From Gluconacetobacter tumulicola (GTDB taxonomy: Bacteria; Pseudomonadota; Alphaproteobacteria; Acetobacterales; Acetobacteraceae), in NCBI RefSeq assembly GCF_014174215.1, contig NZ_JABEQL010000015.1, forward strand, positions 43,918 to 107,917: a DNA stretch of 64,000 nt, written 5' to 3'. Position 1 is the first letter of the stretch. The number at the start of each line of letters is the position of its first letter. Below, piece by piece: positions 54,929 through 64,000 of the stretch. The notes under the pieces were generated by a model that saw only the letters and a program-made list of their open reading frames with translations, made no database searches and was not told the DNA's origin. Position numbers and translations under genes: made by a program.

Positions 54929-56109
54929 GCACGCAGCCCCCCGCCGGCGCACCCCGCCCGATCGTCATCGCCGCCGGCGGAACCGGCGGCCATTTCATTC
55001 CGGCCGAGGCCCTGGCCCACGCGCTGGCGGCACGCGGACACGCGATCGCCCTGATGACCGACCAGCGCGCGGGCGCGCGCGACCACGGCATTTTCGCCCA
55101 GGGGCAGCAATTCGTCCTCCCCGGCGCCGGCATCGCCGGACACGGGCTGGCCCGCGCCGCCCGTGCCGTCGTGGCACTGGCGCGCGGCACGCTCCAGGCT
55201 CGCGCGATCCTGCGCCGGCTGGATGCGGCGGCGGTGGTGGGCTTCGGCGGCTACCCGTCCGTGCCCCCGCTGCTGGGCGCGCGCCTGCTCGGCCGCCACC
55301 GGCCGCTGATCATCCTGCACGAGGGCAATGCCGTGCTGGGCCAGGCCAACGCCCAGCTCGCACGCTTCGCCGACGGCATCGCCACCTCCTTCCCCCAGGT
55401 CGCCCGCCTGCCGGCCGGCGCCCGCACCACCCTGACCGGCATGCCCGTGCGCGACGCCATCGCCGCCCTGCACGACCGGCCCTACACCCCGCCGGGGAAC
55501 GAGATCCGCCTTCTGGTCTGGGGCGGATCGCTGGGGGCCCGGGTCTTCAGCGACGTGGTGCCGGGCGCCATCACCCGCCTGCCCGCCACCCTGCGCGCGC
55601 GCCTGCGCATCACCCAGCAGGCCCGCGCCGAGGATGCCGAGCGCGTGCGCGCCACCTACGCCACGCTGGGCATCCCCGCCGAGATCTCGCCCTTCTTCTC
55701 CAACGTGCCCGACCTGCTGGGCGCGGCCCATCTGGTCATCGGGCGCGCCGGCGGCTCCTCGGTGGCCGAACTGACCGATGCCGGGCGGCCGGCGATCCTG
55801 GTCCCGCTGCCCATCGCCGCCAGCGACGAACAGGGCGCCAACGCGGCCTCCCTGGTCGCGGCCGGCGCCGGCTGGATGATCCGCCAGCCCGATTTCACCG
55901 CCCCCTCGCTGGCGGCACGGCTGGAGTCCCTGCTCTCCGACCCCGCCACCCTGGCCGGCGCGGCAGCAGCCGCACGCAGCCTCGGCCGGCCCGACGCCGC
56001 GGAACGTCTGGCCGATCTGGTCGAAGGACTCTTGCATCACCGCCCCGACCCCGCCTATCCGACAGCCGCCGCCACGCTGACAGCCGCCACCACGGAGACC
56101 ACCTCATGA
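54925..56109 (+). CDS. murG: UDP-GlcNAc:lipid I N-acetylglucosaminyltransferase
   Basis: The 394-residue peripheral membrane enzyme turns lipid I into lipid II. Evidence: [19 protein letters not shown] at the start (G loop 1), [46 protein letters not shown], and the donor-site segment [25 protein letters not shown] 54925 overlaps the ftsW stop. Confidence 0.97.
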   Translation: MSTQPPAGAPRPIVIAAGGTGGHFIPAEALAHALAARGHAIALMTDQRAGARDHGIFAQGQQFVLPGAGIAGHGLARAARAVVALARGTLQARAILRRLDAAAVVGFGGYPSVPPLLGARLLGRHRPLIILHEGNAVLGQANAQLARFADGIATSFPQVARLPAGARTTLTGMPVRDAIAALHDRPYTPPGNEIRLLVWGGSLGARVFSDVVPGAITRLPATLRARLRITQQARAEDAERVRATYATLGIPAEISPFFSNVPDLLGAAHLVIGRAGGSSVAELTDAGRPAILVPLPIAASDEQGANAASLVAAGAGWMIRQPDFTAPSLAARLESLLSDPATLAGAAAAARSLGRPDAAERLADLVEGLLHHRPDPAYPTAAATLTAATTETTS

Positions 56110-57545
56110 GAGCCCTGCCCCTTTCCATCGGCACCATTCATTTCGTCGGGATCGGCGGCATCGGCATGTCCGGCATTGCCGAGGTGCTGTACATGCTGGG
56201 CTATGCCGTGCAGGGTTCGGATATCGCCGAGAGCGCCAACGTGCTGCGCCTGCGCGCGGCGGGCATCCCGGTCGCCATCGGTCACGACGCCGCCAATCTC
56301 GGCCAGGCCCAGGTCGTCGTCACCTCCACCGCCGTCAAGCGCGACAATCCGGAGGTCGTGGCCGCACGCGCCCGCCTCATCCCCGTCGTGCGCCGGGCCG
56401 AGATGCTGGCCGAACTGATGCGCCTGCGCTGGTCCGTCGCGGTCGGCGGCACCCACGGCAAGACCACCACCACCAGCCTGGTCGCGGCGGTACTGGAAGC
56501 CGCGAAGCTCGACCCCACCGTCATCAACGGCGGCATCATCGAGGCCTACGGCACCAACACCCGCATGGGCTCGGGCGACTGGATGGTGGTCGAGGCCGAT
56601 GAGAGCGACGGCTCGTTCCTGCGCCTCCCCTCGGTCATCACCGTGGTCACCAACATGGACCCGGAACATCTGGATCACTGGGGCACGCCGGAGGCCATGC
56701 AGGCGGCCTATGACCAGTTCGTCTCCAACATCCCCTTCTACGGCTTCGCGGTCCTGTGCATCGACCACCCGGCGGTACAGCAGATGATCCCCCGCCTCTC
56801 CGACCACCGGATCGTCACCTACGGCTTCTCGCCCCAGGCCGACATCCGCGCCGAGAAGGTGATCACCGACAAGCTGGGCGCGACGTTCGAGGTCGTGGTC
56901 ACCAACCGCAACCGCAACCGCACCCGCCGCGCGGGGCCGTTCCGCCTGCCGATGCTGGGCCACCACAACGTGCAGAACGCGCTGGCCGCGATCGCCGTGG
57001 CGGTGGAGATGGATATCGACGACGCCACCATCCGCTCGGCCTTCGCCGGCTTCCGGGGCGTCAAGCGCCGCTTCACCCGCACGGGCGAGACCGGCGGCAT
57101 CACCGTGATCGACGATTACGGCCACCACCCGGTGGAAATCGCCGCCGTGCTCAAGGCCGCCCGCCAGGCCGGCGCGCGCGACGTCATCGCCGTGGTGCAG
57201 CCCCACCGCTATTCGCGCCTGCAAAGCCTGTTCGGCGAATTCTGCACCTGCATGAACGACGCCGGCACCGTGATCGTCGCCGATGTCTACGCGGCCGGCG
57301 AAGCCCCGATCGACGGCATCAACCGCGACACGCTGGTCGACGGCCTGCGCGAGCGCGGCCACCGTTCGGTGGTGCCGCTGCCCGATCCGGAACATCTGGC
57401 GGAAATGGTCCATGCCATCGCCAAGCCGGGCGATTTCGTCGTCTGCCTGGGCGCGGGCAACATCACCGGCTGGGCGCAGGCCCTCCCCGCCCAGCTCGCC
57501 ACCCTGCAGAACCCCAATGCCCGCAAGGGCGACTGCGCGGCATGA
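56106..57545 (+). CDS. murC: UDP-N-acetylmuramate:L-alanine ligase
   Basis: This 479-residue ligase starts the stem peptide. Motifs: [19 protein letters not shown] near the N-terminus, the ATP loop [12 protein letters not shown] near 117, [33 protein letters not shown] and VQPHRYSRL. It overlaps murG and murB by four bases each. Confidence 0.97.
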   Translation: MRALPLSIGTIHFVGIGGIGMSGIAEVLYMLGYAVQGSDIAESANVLRLRAAGIPVAIGHDAANLGQAQVVVTSTAVKRDNPEVVAARARLIPVVRRAEMLAELMRLRWSVAVGGTHGKTTTTSLVAAVLEAAKLDPTVINGGIIEAYGTNTRMGSGDWMVVEADESDGSFLRLPSVITVVTNMDPEHLDHWGTPEAMQAAYDQFVSNIPFYGFAVLCIDHPAVQQMIPRLSDHRIVTYGFSPQADIRAEKVITDKLGATFEVVVTNRNRNRTRRAGPFRLPMLGHHNVQNALAAIAVAVEMDIDDATIRSAFAGFRGVKRRFTRTGETGGITVIDDYGHHPVEIAAVLKAARQAGARDVIAVVQPHRYSRLQSLFGEFCTCMNDAGTVIVADVYAAGEAPIDGINRDTLVDGLRERGHRSVVPLPDPEHLAEMVHAIAKPGDFVVCLGAGNITGWAQALPAQLATLQNPNARKGDCAA

Positions 57546-58525
57546 CCATGCCGGCCGCCACCACGGACCAGAACTGGACCGACACGGTCCGCGCGGCCCT
57601 CGCCGGCCTGCGCGGCCGGCTGAGCGCGGACGCGCCGCTGGGCCCGCGCACCTGGTTCCGCGTCGGCGGCCCGGCGGACCTGCTGCTGCAACCGGCCGAC
57701 GCCGACGATCTCGCCCACGCGCTGCGCCACCTGCCGCCGGACCTGCCGGTCACGGTGCTGGGCGCCTGCTCCAACGTCATCGTGCGCGACGGCGGCATCG
57801 ACGGGCTGGTGATCCGCCTCGGCGGCGGCTTCGCCGACATCACGGTCGAGCCCGACGGGCTGGTCGTCGGCGCCGCGTGCCTCGACATGGTGGTGGCCGA
57901 ACACGCGGCCGGCGCCGGCCTCAAGGGGCTGGAATTCCTCGCCGGCATCCCCGGCTCGATCGGCGGCGCGGTGGCCATGAATGCCGGCGCCTACGGCTCG
58001 GACATCGCAACCGTCCTCGACTGGGCGGACATCGTGACCCGCGACGGCAGCACCGTCCGCCTGTCCGGCCCGGCGCTGGGCTTCGGCTATCGCCGCTCGC
58101 GCCTGCCGGCCGGCGCCGTCGTCACCCGCGCCCGCCTGCGCGCCACCCCGGCCGACCCGGCCGAGATCCGCCAGGCCATCGCCACCATCCGCCAGTCGCG
58201 CGAAGAGTCGCAACCCACGCGGGCCCGCACCGGCGGCTCGACCTTCCGCAATCCCGAGCACGGCAAGGCGTGGGAACTGATCGACGCCGCCGGCTGCCGG
58301 GGCCTGGCACTGCACGACGCGCAGATCAGCGAGAAACACTGCAATTTCATGCTCAACACCGGCCACGCCAGCGCCGCCGACCTGGAAGAACTGGGCGAGA
58401 TGGTCCGCGCGCGGGTGCAGGCCCGCACCGGCATCCTGCTGGAATGGGAAATCAAGCGCATCGGTCGCGCCACCCCGCCAGTCGATGCCACGCCCACCGA
58501 CGCCGAGACAGGGGAAACGCCATGA
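57542..58525 (+). CDS. murB: UDP-N-acetylenolpyruvoylglucosamine reductase
   Basis: The 327-residue FAD enzyme reduces enolpyruvyl-UDP-GlcNAc to UDP-MurNAc. Evidence: [16 protein letters not shown], the FAD-binding [50 protein letters not shown] and [10 protein letters not shown] with the active-site Ser. ATG 57542 overlaps the murC stop; ATG two codons later is equally possible. Confidence 0.97.
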   Translation: MTMPAATTDQNWTDTVRAALAGLRGRLSADAPLGPRTWFRVGGPADLLLQPADADDLAHALRHLPPDLPVTVLGACSNVIVRDGGIDGLVIRLGGGFADITVEPDGLVVGAACLDMVVAEHAAGAGLKGLEFLAGIPGSIGGAVAMNAGAYGSDIATVLDWADIVTRDGSTVRLSGPALGFGYRRSRLPAGAVVTRARLRATPADPAEIRQAIATIRQSREESQPTRARTGGSTFRNPEHGKAWELIDAAGCRGLALHDAQISEKHCNFMLNTGHASAADLEELGEMVRARVQARTGILLEWEIKRIGRATPPVDATPTDAETGETP

Positions 58526-59478
58526 CCACCCGCACCCCGGCGCGGCGCGTCACCGTCCTGATGGGCGGCATCTCCGCCGAGCGCAGGGTCAGCGTCTCCA
58601 GCGGCGCGGGCATCAGCGCCGCCCTGCGCGAGGAAGGGTACGAGGTCCGCGTGCTCGATGCCGGCCCCGACCTGGGCGCGATCGTGGCCGACCTCACCAC
58701 CCACCGCCCCGACGTGGTGTTCAACGCCCTGCACGGCCGCCTGGGCGAGGATGGCGCGATCCAGGGCGTGCTGGACTGGATGGACATCCCCTACACCCAT
58801 TCCGGCGTCCGCGCCTCGGCCACCGCCATGGACAAGGCAGCGGCCCGCGCCGTCTTCCTCGCCGCCGGCCTGCCGGTGGCCGCGGGCGCCGTCATCGACA
58901 TCGCCGATTTCCCGGCCGCCGACCCGCTGCCCGCCCCCTATGTCATCAAGCCGCTGAACGAGGGCTCGTCGGTGGGGGTCGAAATCGTCCGCACCGGCTC
59001 CAACCGCCGCGCCGCCATTGCCACCGCCTGGACCTTCGGCCCCCACGCCCTGGTCGAGGAATTCATCCCCGGCCGCGAACTGACGGTGGGCGTGATGGGC
59101 GACCGCGCCCTCACCGTCACCGACATCACCCCCAATCCCGCCACGGGGCACGAATTCTACGATTACGCCGCCAAATACCAGGCCGGTGGATCGCAGCACG
59201 TCCTGCCCGCGCGGATCCATCCGGATGCCTTCGCCCAGGCGCTGGACCTCGCCGTCGCCGCCCACCGCGCGCTCGGCTGCACAGGCGCCACCCGCACCGA
59301 TTTCCGCTATGACGACACGCAGTGCGGCGACGGCCCCGGCCGCCTCGTCATCCTGGAGGTCAACACCCAACCCGGCATGACCCCGACCTCCCTGCTGCCC
59401 GAACAGGCCCAGACGCAGGGAATCGGCTATGGCGCGCTCTGCCGCTGGATGGTCCAGCACGCCGCATGCCGCACATGA
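58522..59478 (+). CDS. ddl: D-alanine--D-alanine ligase
   Basis: This 318-residue ATP-grasp ligase makes the D-Ala-D-Ala dipeptide used by MurF. Motifs: VLMGGISAERRVSVSSG, FNALHGRLGEDGAIQG, PYTHSGVRASATAMDK, VIKPLNEGSSVGVEIV (ATP grasp) and LEVNTQPGMTPTSLLPEQA (metal and omega loop). ATG 58522 overlaps murB. Confidence 0.97.
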   Translation: MTTRTPARRVTVLMGGISAERRVSVSSGAGISAALREEGYEVRVLDAGPDLGAIVADLTTHRPDVVFNALHGRLGEDGAIQGVLDWMDIPYTHSGVRASATAMDKAAARAVFLAAGLPVAAGAVIDIADFPAADPLPAPYVIKPLNEGSSVGVEIVRTGSNRRAAIATAWTFGPHALVEEFIPGRELTVGVMGDRALTVTDITPNPATGHEFYDYAAKYQAGGSQHVLPARIHPDAFAQALDLAVAAHRALGCTGATRTDFRYDDTQCGDGPGRLVILEVNTQPGMTPTSLLPEQAQTQGIGYGALCRWMVQHAACRT

Positions 59479-59530
59479 CGATACGCACGGGCGGCTGACG
59501 ATCCCATGAGCCCTCCCCCATGAGCCTTCC

Positions 59531-60694
59531 ATGAGACGGACAGGAGACAATCGCGACGACCGCCCCTCGCGGCTGTCGATCTTCCTGCGGCGGCGACGCC
59601 GCATGGTGCGGCCGCTTGGGCTGGCGATCGTCCTCCTGGCCGCCGGGGCCGGCGGCGCGGTGGTGGTCCGCGACATGAAGTCCGAGGAACAATTCGCCCC
59701 GATCCGCGCCCGGCTGGTCAGCATGCTGCCGCTGCGCATCACCGATATCCAGGTCAGCGGCCGCGTGCTGACCAGCGAGGCCGCATTGCGCGACGCGCTG
59801 GGCGTGCATGTGGGCGATCCGGTCCTGGGCTTCTCGGTCGAGGGCGCGCGCGAACGGATCGACGCCCTGCCCTTCGTCGATCATTCGGTGGTCGAACGCC
59901 ACCTGCCCGGCACCATCGTCGTGCGCCTGACCGAACGCAGCCCCTTCGCCGTCTGGCAGAACCAAGGGCGCTTCATGCTGATCGACCGCGCCGGCAACCA
60001 GGTGCGCGACCAGGGCATGACCGGCAAGGACGCCCAGGCCTTCATGCAATTGCCGCTGGTGGTGGGGCTGGGCGCCAATGAAGCCGCCGCACCGCTGATC
60101 GACGCGCTGACGGGCCAGCCCGTGGTACGCGACCATGTGGCCGCCGCCGTCCGCGTCGGCCTGCGCCGCTGGAACCTGGTCCTGCGCGACGGCACCACAG
60201 TGCTTCTGCCCGAAGGCGAGGAAATCCCGGCCCTGAAACGGCTGACCGATCTCCAGGCCGCGATGAAGCTGCTGGACCGCCCGGTGATCAGCATCGATTT
60301 GCGCCTGCCCGACCGGATGGTGGTGGAACAGCCCCCCCCGGCCGACCCCGCCGCCAACGGCCAGCCCGCGGCAAACCCGCAGGCCCCGACCACGCCGGGC
60401 GCACCGAAGCCGGCCGCCACACCCCATGACGGCACCGCACCCGCCGCCTCCGCCGGCAACGGCAGCGCCCCGCCGCCCAAGGCCGCCCCCCGGGTACCGC
60501 CCACCGACCAACGGGCGCCCTCCCACGCGCCTGCCGCCGCGCCACACGGCCTCCCGCCGCCGGTTTCGGCGCTGGCACCGCCAGCCGCCTTCCCGTCTAC
60601 CCCATCCGGGCAGGCCCAGCCCCGCAAGGCCCTGCCCCCACCGGTTCCCAACCTGCCGCCGAATGGCGAGCCCGAAGCGAGGAGGCGCGCATGA
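59531..60694 (+). CDS. ftsQ: Cell division protein FtsQ
   Basis: The 387-residue protein has a basic cytoplasmic start, one membrane helix (PLGLAIVLLAAGAGGAVVV, about 35-55), then a POTRA domain (ITDIQVSGRVLTSEAALRDALG) and the FtsQ beta domain (VDHSVVERHLPGTIVVRLTERSPFAVW). The C-terminal 115 residues are Pro/Ala-rich and probably disordered, longer than in most FtsQ. It lies 52 bases after ddl, the largest gap inside the cluster before ftsZ, and overlaps ftsA. Confidence 0.92.
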   Translation: MRRTGDNRDDRPSRLSIFLRRRRRMVRPLGLAIVLLAAGAGGAVVVRDMKSEEQFAPIRARLVSMLPLRITDIQVSGRVLTSEAALRDALGVHVGDPVLGFSVEGARERIDALPFVDHSVVERHLPGTIVVRLTERSPFAVWQNQGRFMLIDRAGNQVRDQGMTGKDAQAFMQLPLVVGLGANEAAAPLIDALTGQPVVRDHVAAAVRVGLRRWNLVLRDGTTVLLPEGEEIPALKRLTDLQAAMKLLDRPVISIDLRLPDRMVVEQPPPADPAANGQPAANPQAPTTPGAPKPAATPHDGTAPAASAGNGSAPPPKAAPRVPPTDQRAPSHAPAAAPHGLPPPVSALAPPAAFPSTPSGQAQPRKALPPPVPNLPPNGEPEARRRA

Positions 60695-62082
60695 ACGATC
60701 TGGTCGTGGTCCCGCAGGATAGCGAATCCGCCCCCCGCGCCCCGCGCCGCCGCCGTGCCCGGCGGCGCGACCAGTCCCTGGTGCCGGCCACACAGTCCGG
60801 CCGCAGCGTGGCGCTGCCGCCGCCGGACGAACCCGTGCCGCCACGCGCCTGGCGGCCGGGCACGTTCGGGGTGCTGGATATCGGCTCGACCAAGATCATG
60901 TGCCTGATCGGACGGGGCGAGGCCGACGGCACGCTGCGCGTGCTGGGCCATGGCTGGCGCCGGTCGCATGGCGTGCGCTGCGGCGGCATCGTCAACCTGC
61001 ACGATGCCGAGGCCGCCATCCGCGCCGCGGTCGGCCAGGCCGAGGACGCCGCCGAACGGCGGCTGGACCGCGTGTATGTCAACCTGTCCTGCGGCCATCC
61101 GGAAAGCCGGCTGTTCAATGTCCGCTGGCCGGTGGGTGGGCGCGAGATCACGGCCGCCGACGTCCGCCGCGTCGTGACCGAGGGCCAGATGCGCGCCCAG
61201 ACCGAGGGCCGCTCGACCATCCACACCATCCCGCTGGATTTCTCGGTGGACGAGACCGCCGGCGTCCCCGATCCGCGCGGCCATCTGTGCGACCAGCTCA
61301 CTTCGCGCCTGCACGTCATCGACTCATCGACCACCGCGCTGCGCAACCTGGAAACCGTGCTCTCGCGCGCCGAACTCAAGATCGAGGAACTGGTCTCCGC
61401 CCCCCTCGCCTCCGGCCTGTCGGTGCTGGACGAGGACGAGCGCGAACTGGGCGTCACGGTGGTCGACATGGGCGGCGGCACCACCTCCATCGCCATCTTC
61501 GGCGAGGGCCATCTGCTGCACACCGCCTGCCTGCCGGTCGGCGGCATGCATGTCACCCGCGACATCGCCCATGTTCTGTCCACCTCGATCGACAGCGCGG
61601 AATGGCTGAAGACGATGTATGGTTCGGCCGAACTGTCGGGCGATGACGATCTGGACGTGCTGCCGGTGCAGCTCATCGGCGACAACGAACATCAATTCGT
61701 CAATATTTCCCGCTCCAAGGTGGTCTCCATCATCCGGCCACGGATCGAGGAAACGCTGGAGATGGTGCGCGACCGGCTGGAATCGGCGGGCGTCGGCCGG
61801 GCAACCGACGGCCGCGTGGTCCTGACGGGCGGCGCGTCCCTGCTCGACGGGGTGGGCAACATGGCCGCGCGCATCCTCAACCGCCAGGTGCGGCTGGGCC
61901 GGCCGAACAATATTCGCGGCCTGCCCGAGGATGCGGCGGCCTGGCCCTCCTTCGCCACCTCGGCCGGCCTGCTGGCCTGGGCGGCGGGCGGCGGCGGCGC
62001 GCTGGGCGACATGGATTTCTCCGAGCCCCGGCCGCGCGGTTTCCTTCGCCGCGTCGTGGAATTCATACGAGACAGGGTATAG
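60691..62082 (+). CDS. ftsA: Cell division protein FtsA
   Basis: This 463-residue actin-like ATPase tethers FtsZ to the membrane. It has phosphate loop 1 (GVLDIGSTKIMCLIG near 70), the SHS2-type 1C domain (VYVNLSCGHPESRLFNV), phosphate loop 2 (VVDMGGGTTSIAIF), the adenosine motif (LTGGASLLDGVGNMA) and a C-terminal amphipathic helix (RGFLRRVVEFIRDRV). About 50 basic residues precede the core. It overlaps ftsQ by four bases. Confidence 0.96.
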   Translation: MNDLVVVPQDSESAPRAPRRRRARRRDQSLVPATQSGRSVALPPPDEPVPPRAWRPGTFGVLDIGSTKIMCLIGRGEADGTLRVLGHGWRRSHGVRCGGIVNLHDAEAAIRAAVGQAEDAAERRLDRVYVNLSCGHPESRLFNVRWPVGGREITAADVRRVVTEGQMRAQTEGRSTIHTIPLDFSVDETAGVPDPRGHLCDQLTSRLHVIDSSTTALRNLETVLSRAELKIEELVSAPLASGLSVLDEDERELGVTVVDMGGGTTSIAIFGEGHLLHTACLPVGGMHVTRDIAHVLSTSIDSAEWLKTMYGSAELSGDDDLDVLPVQLIGDNEHQFVNISRSKVVSIIRPRIEETLEMVRDRLESAGVGRATDGRVVLTGGASLLDGVGNMAARILNRQVRLGRPNNIRGLPEDAAAWPSFATSAGLLAWAAGGGGALGDMDFSEPRPRGFLRRVVEFIRDRV

Positions 62083-62162
62083 GAAGATGATTCACACTAT
62101 CCCCTGAAAATCCGCATGCGAATCGGTACCCAAAATCTAACGACTCGTCCTGGGAGACGTCG

Positions 62163-63599
62163 ATGACCCTGAATCTCAGCATTCCGCAGCAAAACCACTC
62201 CGATTTCACGCCGCGGATTACCGTGATCGGCGTGGGCGGCGGCGGAACCAACGCTGTCGACAACATGATCCAGTCGCAGCTCCAGGGCGTGGAATTCGTC
62301 GTCGCCAACACCGACGCGCAGCAATTGTCCCACAGCCGGGCCGATCGCCGCGTCCAGCTCGGCCCGCATCTCACGCAGGGCCTGGGCGCCGGCGCCAAGC
62401 CGGAAATCGGCCGCGCCGCCGCCGAGGAAGCCGCCGACGAACTGGCGCGCCATCTCGAAGGCGCGCACATGGTCTTCATCACCGCCGGCATGGGCGGCGG
62501 CACGGGCACGGGTGCGGCACCGGTCATCGCCCGCATGGCGCGCGAGCGCGGCATCCTCACCGTGGGCGTCGTCACCAAGCCCTTCACCTTCGAGGGCGGC
62601 CGCCGCACCAAATCGGCCGATGCCGGCATCGCCGAGCTTCAGCAATATGTCGACACGCTCATCGTCATCCCCAACCAGAACCTCTTCCGCCTCGCCACCG
62701 AGCGGACGAGCTGGAAGGACGCGTTCAAGATGGCCGACAACGTCCTGTATATGGGCGTGCGCGGCGTCACCGACCTGATGATGGCACCCGGCCTGGTCAA
62801 TCTCGATTTCGCCGACATCCGCACCGTCATGGCCGAGATGGGCAAGGCGATGATGGGCACCGGCGAGGCCGAGGGCGACAACCGCGCCATTTCCGCCGCC
62901 GAGGACGCCATCTCCAACCCGCTGCTGGAAGATACCTCGATGGCCGGCGCACGCGGCCTGCTGATCAACATCACCGGCGGCGACGACATGACGCTGTACG
63001 AGGTCGATCAGGCCGCCAACCGCATCCGCGAGGAAGTGGCCGAGGACGCCAACATCATCTTCGGCTCGGCCATCGACGAATCGCTGACCGGCCGCATCCG
63101 CGTGTCCGTGGTCGCCACGGGCATCGACACGCCCTCGGTCCGCGCGGCAGAGCCGCAACCCGCCGAAGCCGCACCGGCGCAGGGCATCGACACCCAGCCG
63201 GCTTCGGCCGCTGCCCACCCGACGGCCGAAGCCCAGGCGCAGGCCGATGCCGCCGCACAGGCCGCCCGCCCCGCGCCCAATTTCATGAACACCCCGCCGG
63301 TGTCGGCCCCCTCGCCCCATTCCACGCCGCAGCAGATGTTCCACCAGGGCGCCCGCCCCTCGCCGCGCTCGTCCCTGTTCTCCGAACAGCCGCGCGCGCC
63401 CGAACCGCAGCCCACGGCCCAGCGCGGCAGCCTGTTCAACATCGTCACCGGCGTCCTGCGCCGTGGCGCGCCCCCGGCTCAGGATACCCAGCGCGCCGAA
63501 CCCGCCCTGCCGGAACAGGAACCCTCCGCCACGGTCCGCCAGGCCTCGGCCGACGAGGTGGGGTTGGACATCCCCGCCTTCCTCCGCCGCCAACCCTGA
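62163..63599 (+). CDS. ftsZ: Cell division protein FtsZ
   Basis: The 478-residue tubulin homologue forms the Z ring. It has the [15 protein letters not shown] start, the GTP signature [10 protein letters not shown] at about residues 110-119, the catalytic T7 loop region ([11 protein letters not shown]), an Ala/Pro-rich linker (about 325-460) and the conserved C-terminal peptide [10 protein letters not shown] that binds FtsA. GGGAG lies about six bases upstream of ATG 62163. The 80-bp gap after ftsA may hold a separate promoter. Confidence 0.98.
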   Translation: MTLNLSIPQQNHSDFTPRITVIGVGGGGTNAVDNMIQSQLQGVEFVVANTDAQQLSHSRADRRVQLGPHLTQGLGAGAKPEIGRAAAEEAADELARHLEGAHMVFITAGMGGGTGTGAAPVIARMARERGILTVGVVTKPFTFEGGRRTKSADAGIAELQQYVDTLIVIPNQNLFRLATERTSWKDAFKMADNVLYMGVRGVTDLMMAPGLVNLDFADIRTVMAEMGKAMMGTGEAEGDNRAISAAEDAISNPLLEDTSMAGARGLLINITGGDDMTLYEVDQAANRIREEVAEDANIIFGSAIDESLTGRIRVSVVATGIDTPSVRAAEPQPAEAAPAQGIDTQPASAAAHPTAEAQAQADAAAQAARPAPNFMNTPPVSAPSPHSTPQQMFHQGARPSPRSSLFSEQPRAPEPQPTAQRGSLFNIVTGVLRRGAPPAQDTQRAEPALPEQEPSATVRQASADEVGLDIPAFLRRQP

Positions 63600-63603
63600 G
63601 ACC

Positions 63604-63660
63604 CTGCTCGTAAATGCGCGCTGGCGGCGATCCAGCGCGCGTTTCCTGTGCTCCGATGCT
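63604..63660. repeat. Palindromic dispersed element, copy 5 (truncated)
   Basis: Starting just after ftsZ, the sequence matches the left half of copy 4 (AAATGCGCGCTGGCGGCG, GCGCGTTTCCTGTGCTCCGA) and then stops at TGCTCA, where the 68-bp tandem repeat begins. The expected right half is not found within the window. Confidence 0.7.
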
Positions 63661-63796
63661 CATGTGTGGACGGCCCTGGGAAAGCAAGAGGGATCTGACT
63701 GATATGTGAGGATCGGAGCGATTGCGGTCATGTGTGGACGGCCCTGGGAAAGCAAGAGGGATCTGACTGATATGTGAGGATCGGAGCGATTGCGGT
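63661..63796. repeat. 68-bp perfect tandem duplication
   Basis: The unit beginning CATGTGTGGACGGCC and ending ATTGCGGT occurs at 63661-63728 and again at 63729-63796 without change, and a third copy starts (CATGTG) but diverges at once. It lies inside the truncated palindromic element. The unit may be the end of an insertion sequence or a replication-slippage product. Confidence 0.85.
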
Positions 63797-64000
63797 CATG
63801 TGTCCGGCCTGTTGGTGCGGGCTCATGCCCGCTGGCCCAGATGGGTTCCGCGATCCGGCTCCAAACACAGCCACGACCTTGATGGCCTGTGAGCATCACG
63901 GAGTGTTCCGGATCGTCGGATCGACCGATCATCATCTATCAGGTGAGCTCTCTCGCCCTCCGTGGCACGAGGGGGTTCAGGCTGCGGCGGTGCGCCGGCG
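63797..64000. other. Unassigned end of window
   Basis: No gene is supported here. The sequence could be the start of an insertion sequence that interrupted the palindromic element, but no transposase codons or terminal inverted repeats can be recognised before the window ends. Confidence 0.3.

Noticed and set aside
63661..63796. CRISPR array
   Set aside because: The two units are contiguous tandem copies without spacers, and no cas genes are present. No other regularly spaced repeats were seen in the window.

Overview
The window is high-GC chromosomal DNA of an acetic acid bacterium (Acetobacteraceae, Alphaproteobacteria; Gluconacetobacter/Komagataeibacter-like). This is inferred from the gene families, the GapR/DUF2312 gene, the alphaproteobacterial form of the division and cell-wall cluster, and codon use. 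I could not run a taxonomic search.

Bases 1-16,200 hold a pyrimidine and nucleoside scavenging region: the end of a cytosine deaminase, a TonB-dependent receptor, a RutR-type TetR regulator, a LysR regulator, the complete reductive uracil/thymine degradation set (preT, preA, a carbamoyl-amino-acid hydrolase and dihydropyrimidinase, all on the minus strand), then divergently a nucleoside hydrolase, pseudouridine kinase (psuK), pseudouridine-5'-phosphate glycosidase (psuG) and a concentrative nucleoside transporter. Two dyads resembling the E. coli RutR operator sit upstream of preT and over the -35 of the dihydropyrimidinase promoter. Together the genes could import nucleosides or pseudouridine, release the base and degrade it to beta-alanine-type products. 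A methyltransferase and a small membrane protein follow.

Bases 16,400-24,350 hold a broken metallophosphoesterase, a secreted beta-propeller/phosphoesterase, and a FecA-like receptor with an STN signalling domain divergent from its ECF sigma factor and FecR-type anti-sigma factor.

Bases 24,570-34,205 are a roughly 9.6-kb integrative mobilizable element of clearly lower GC, inserted in the 3' half of tRNA-Ser(CGA) and bounded by 59-bp perfect direct repeats. It carries a tyrosine integrase, a serine resolvase, a membrane protein, a lipoprotein, an HUH-type rolling-circle Rep, a type IV prepilin-like protein with a polyproline hinge, MobC and a MobA relaxase. A 26-bp inverted repeat containing DnaA boxes follows rep, and candidate integrase arm sites are shared by the two ends. 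This is the most likely undescribed system in the window.

Bases 34,500-43,100 hold housekeeping genes (rplU-rpmA-obgE-proB, gapR, zwf, a Rieske protein, an esterase) with a family of about 160-bp palindromic elements scattered between them. Their outer stems differ from copy to copy yet remain self-complementary. The RNase P RNA gene follows. From 43,944 to 63,599 runs an almost gap-free dcw operon: mraZ-rsmH-ftsL-ftsI-murE-murF-mraY-murD-ftsW-murG-murC-murB-ddl-ftsQ-ftsA-ftsZ, preceded by four MraZ boxes. The last 400 bases hold a truncated copy of the palindromic element interrupted by a 68-bp tandem duplication.
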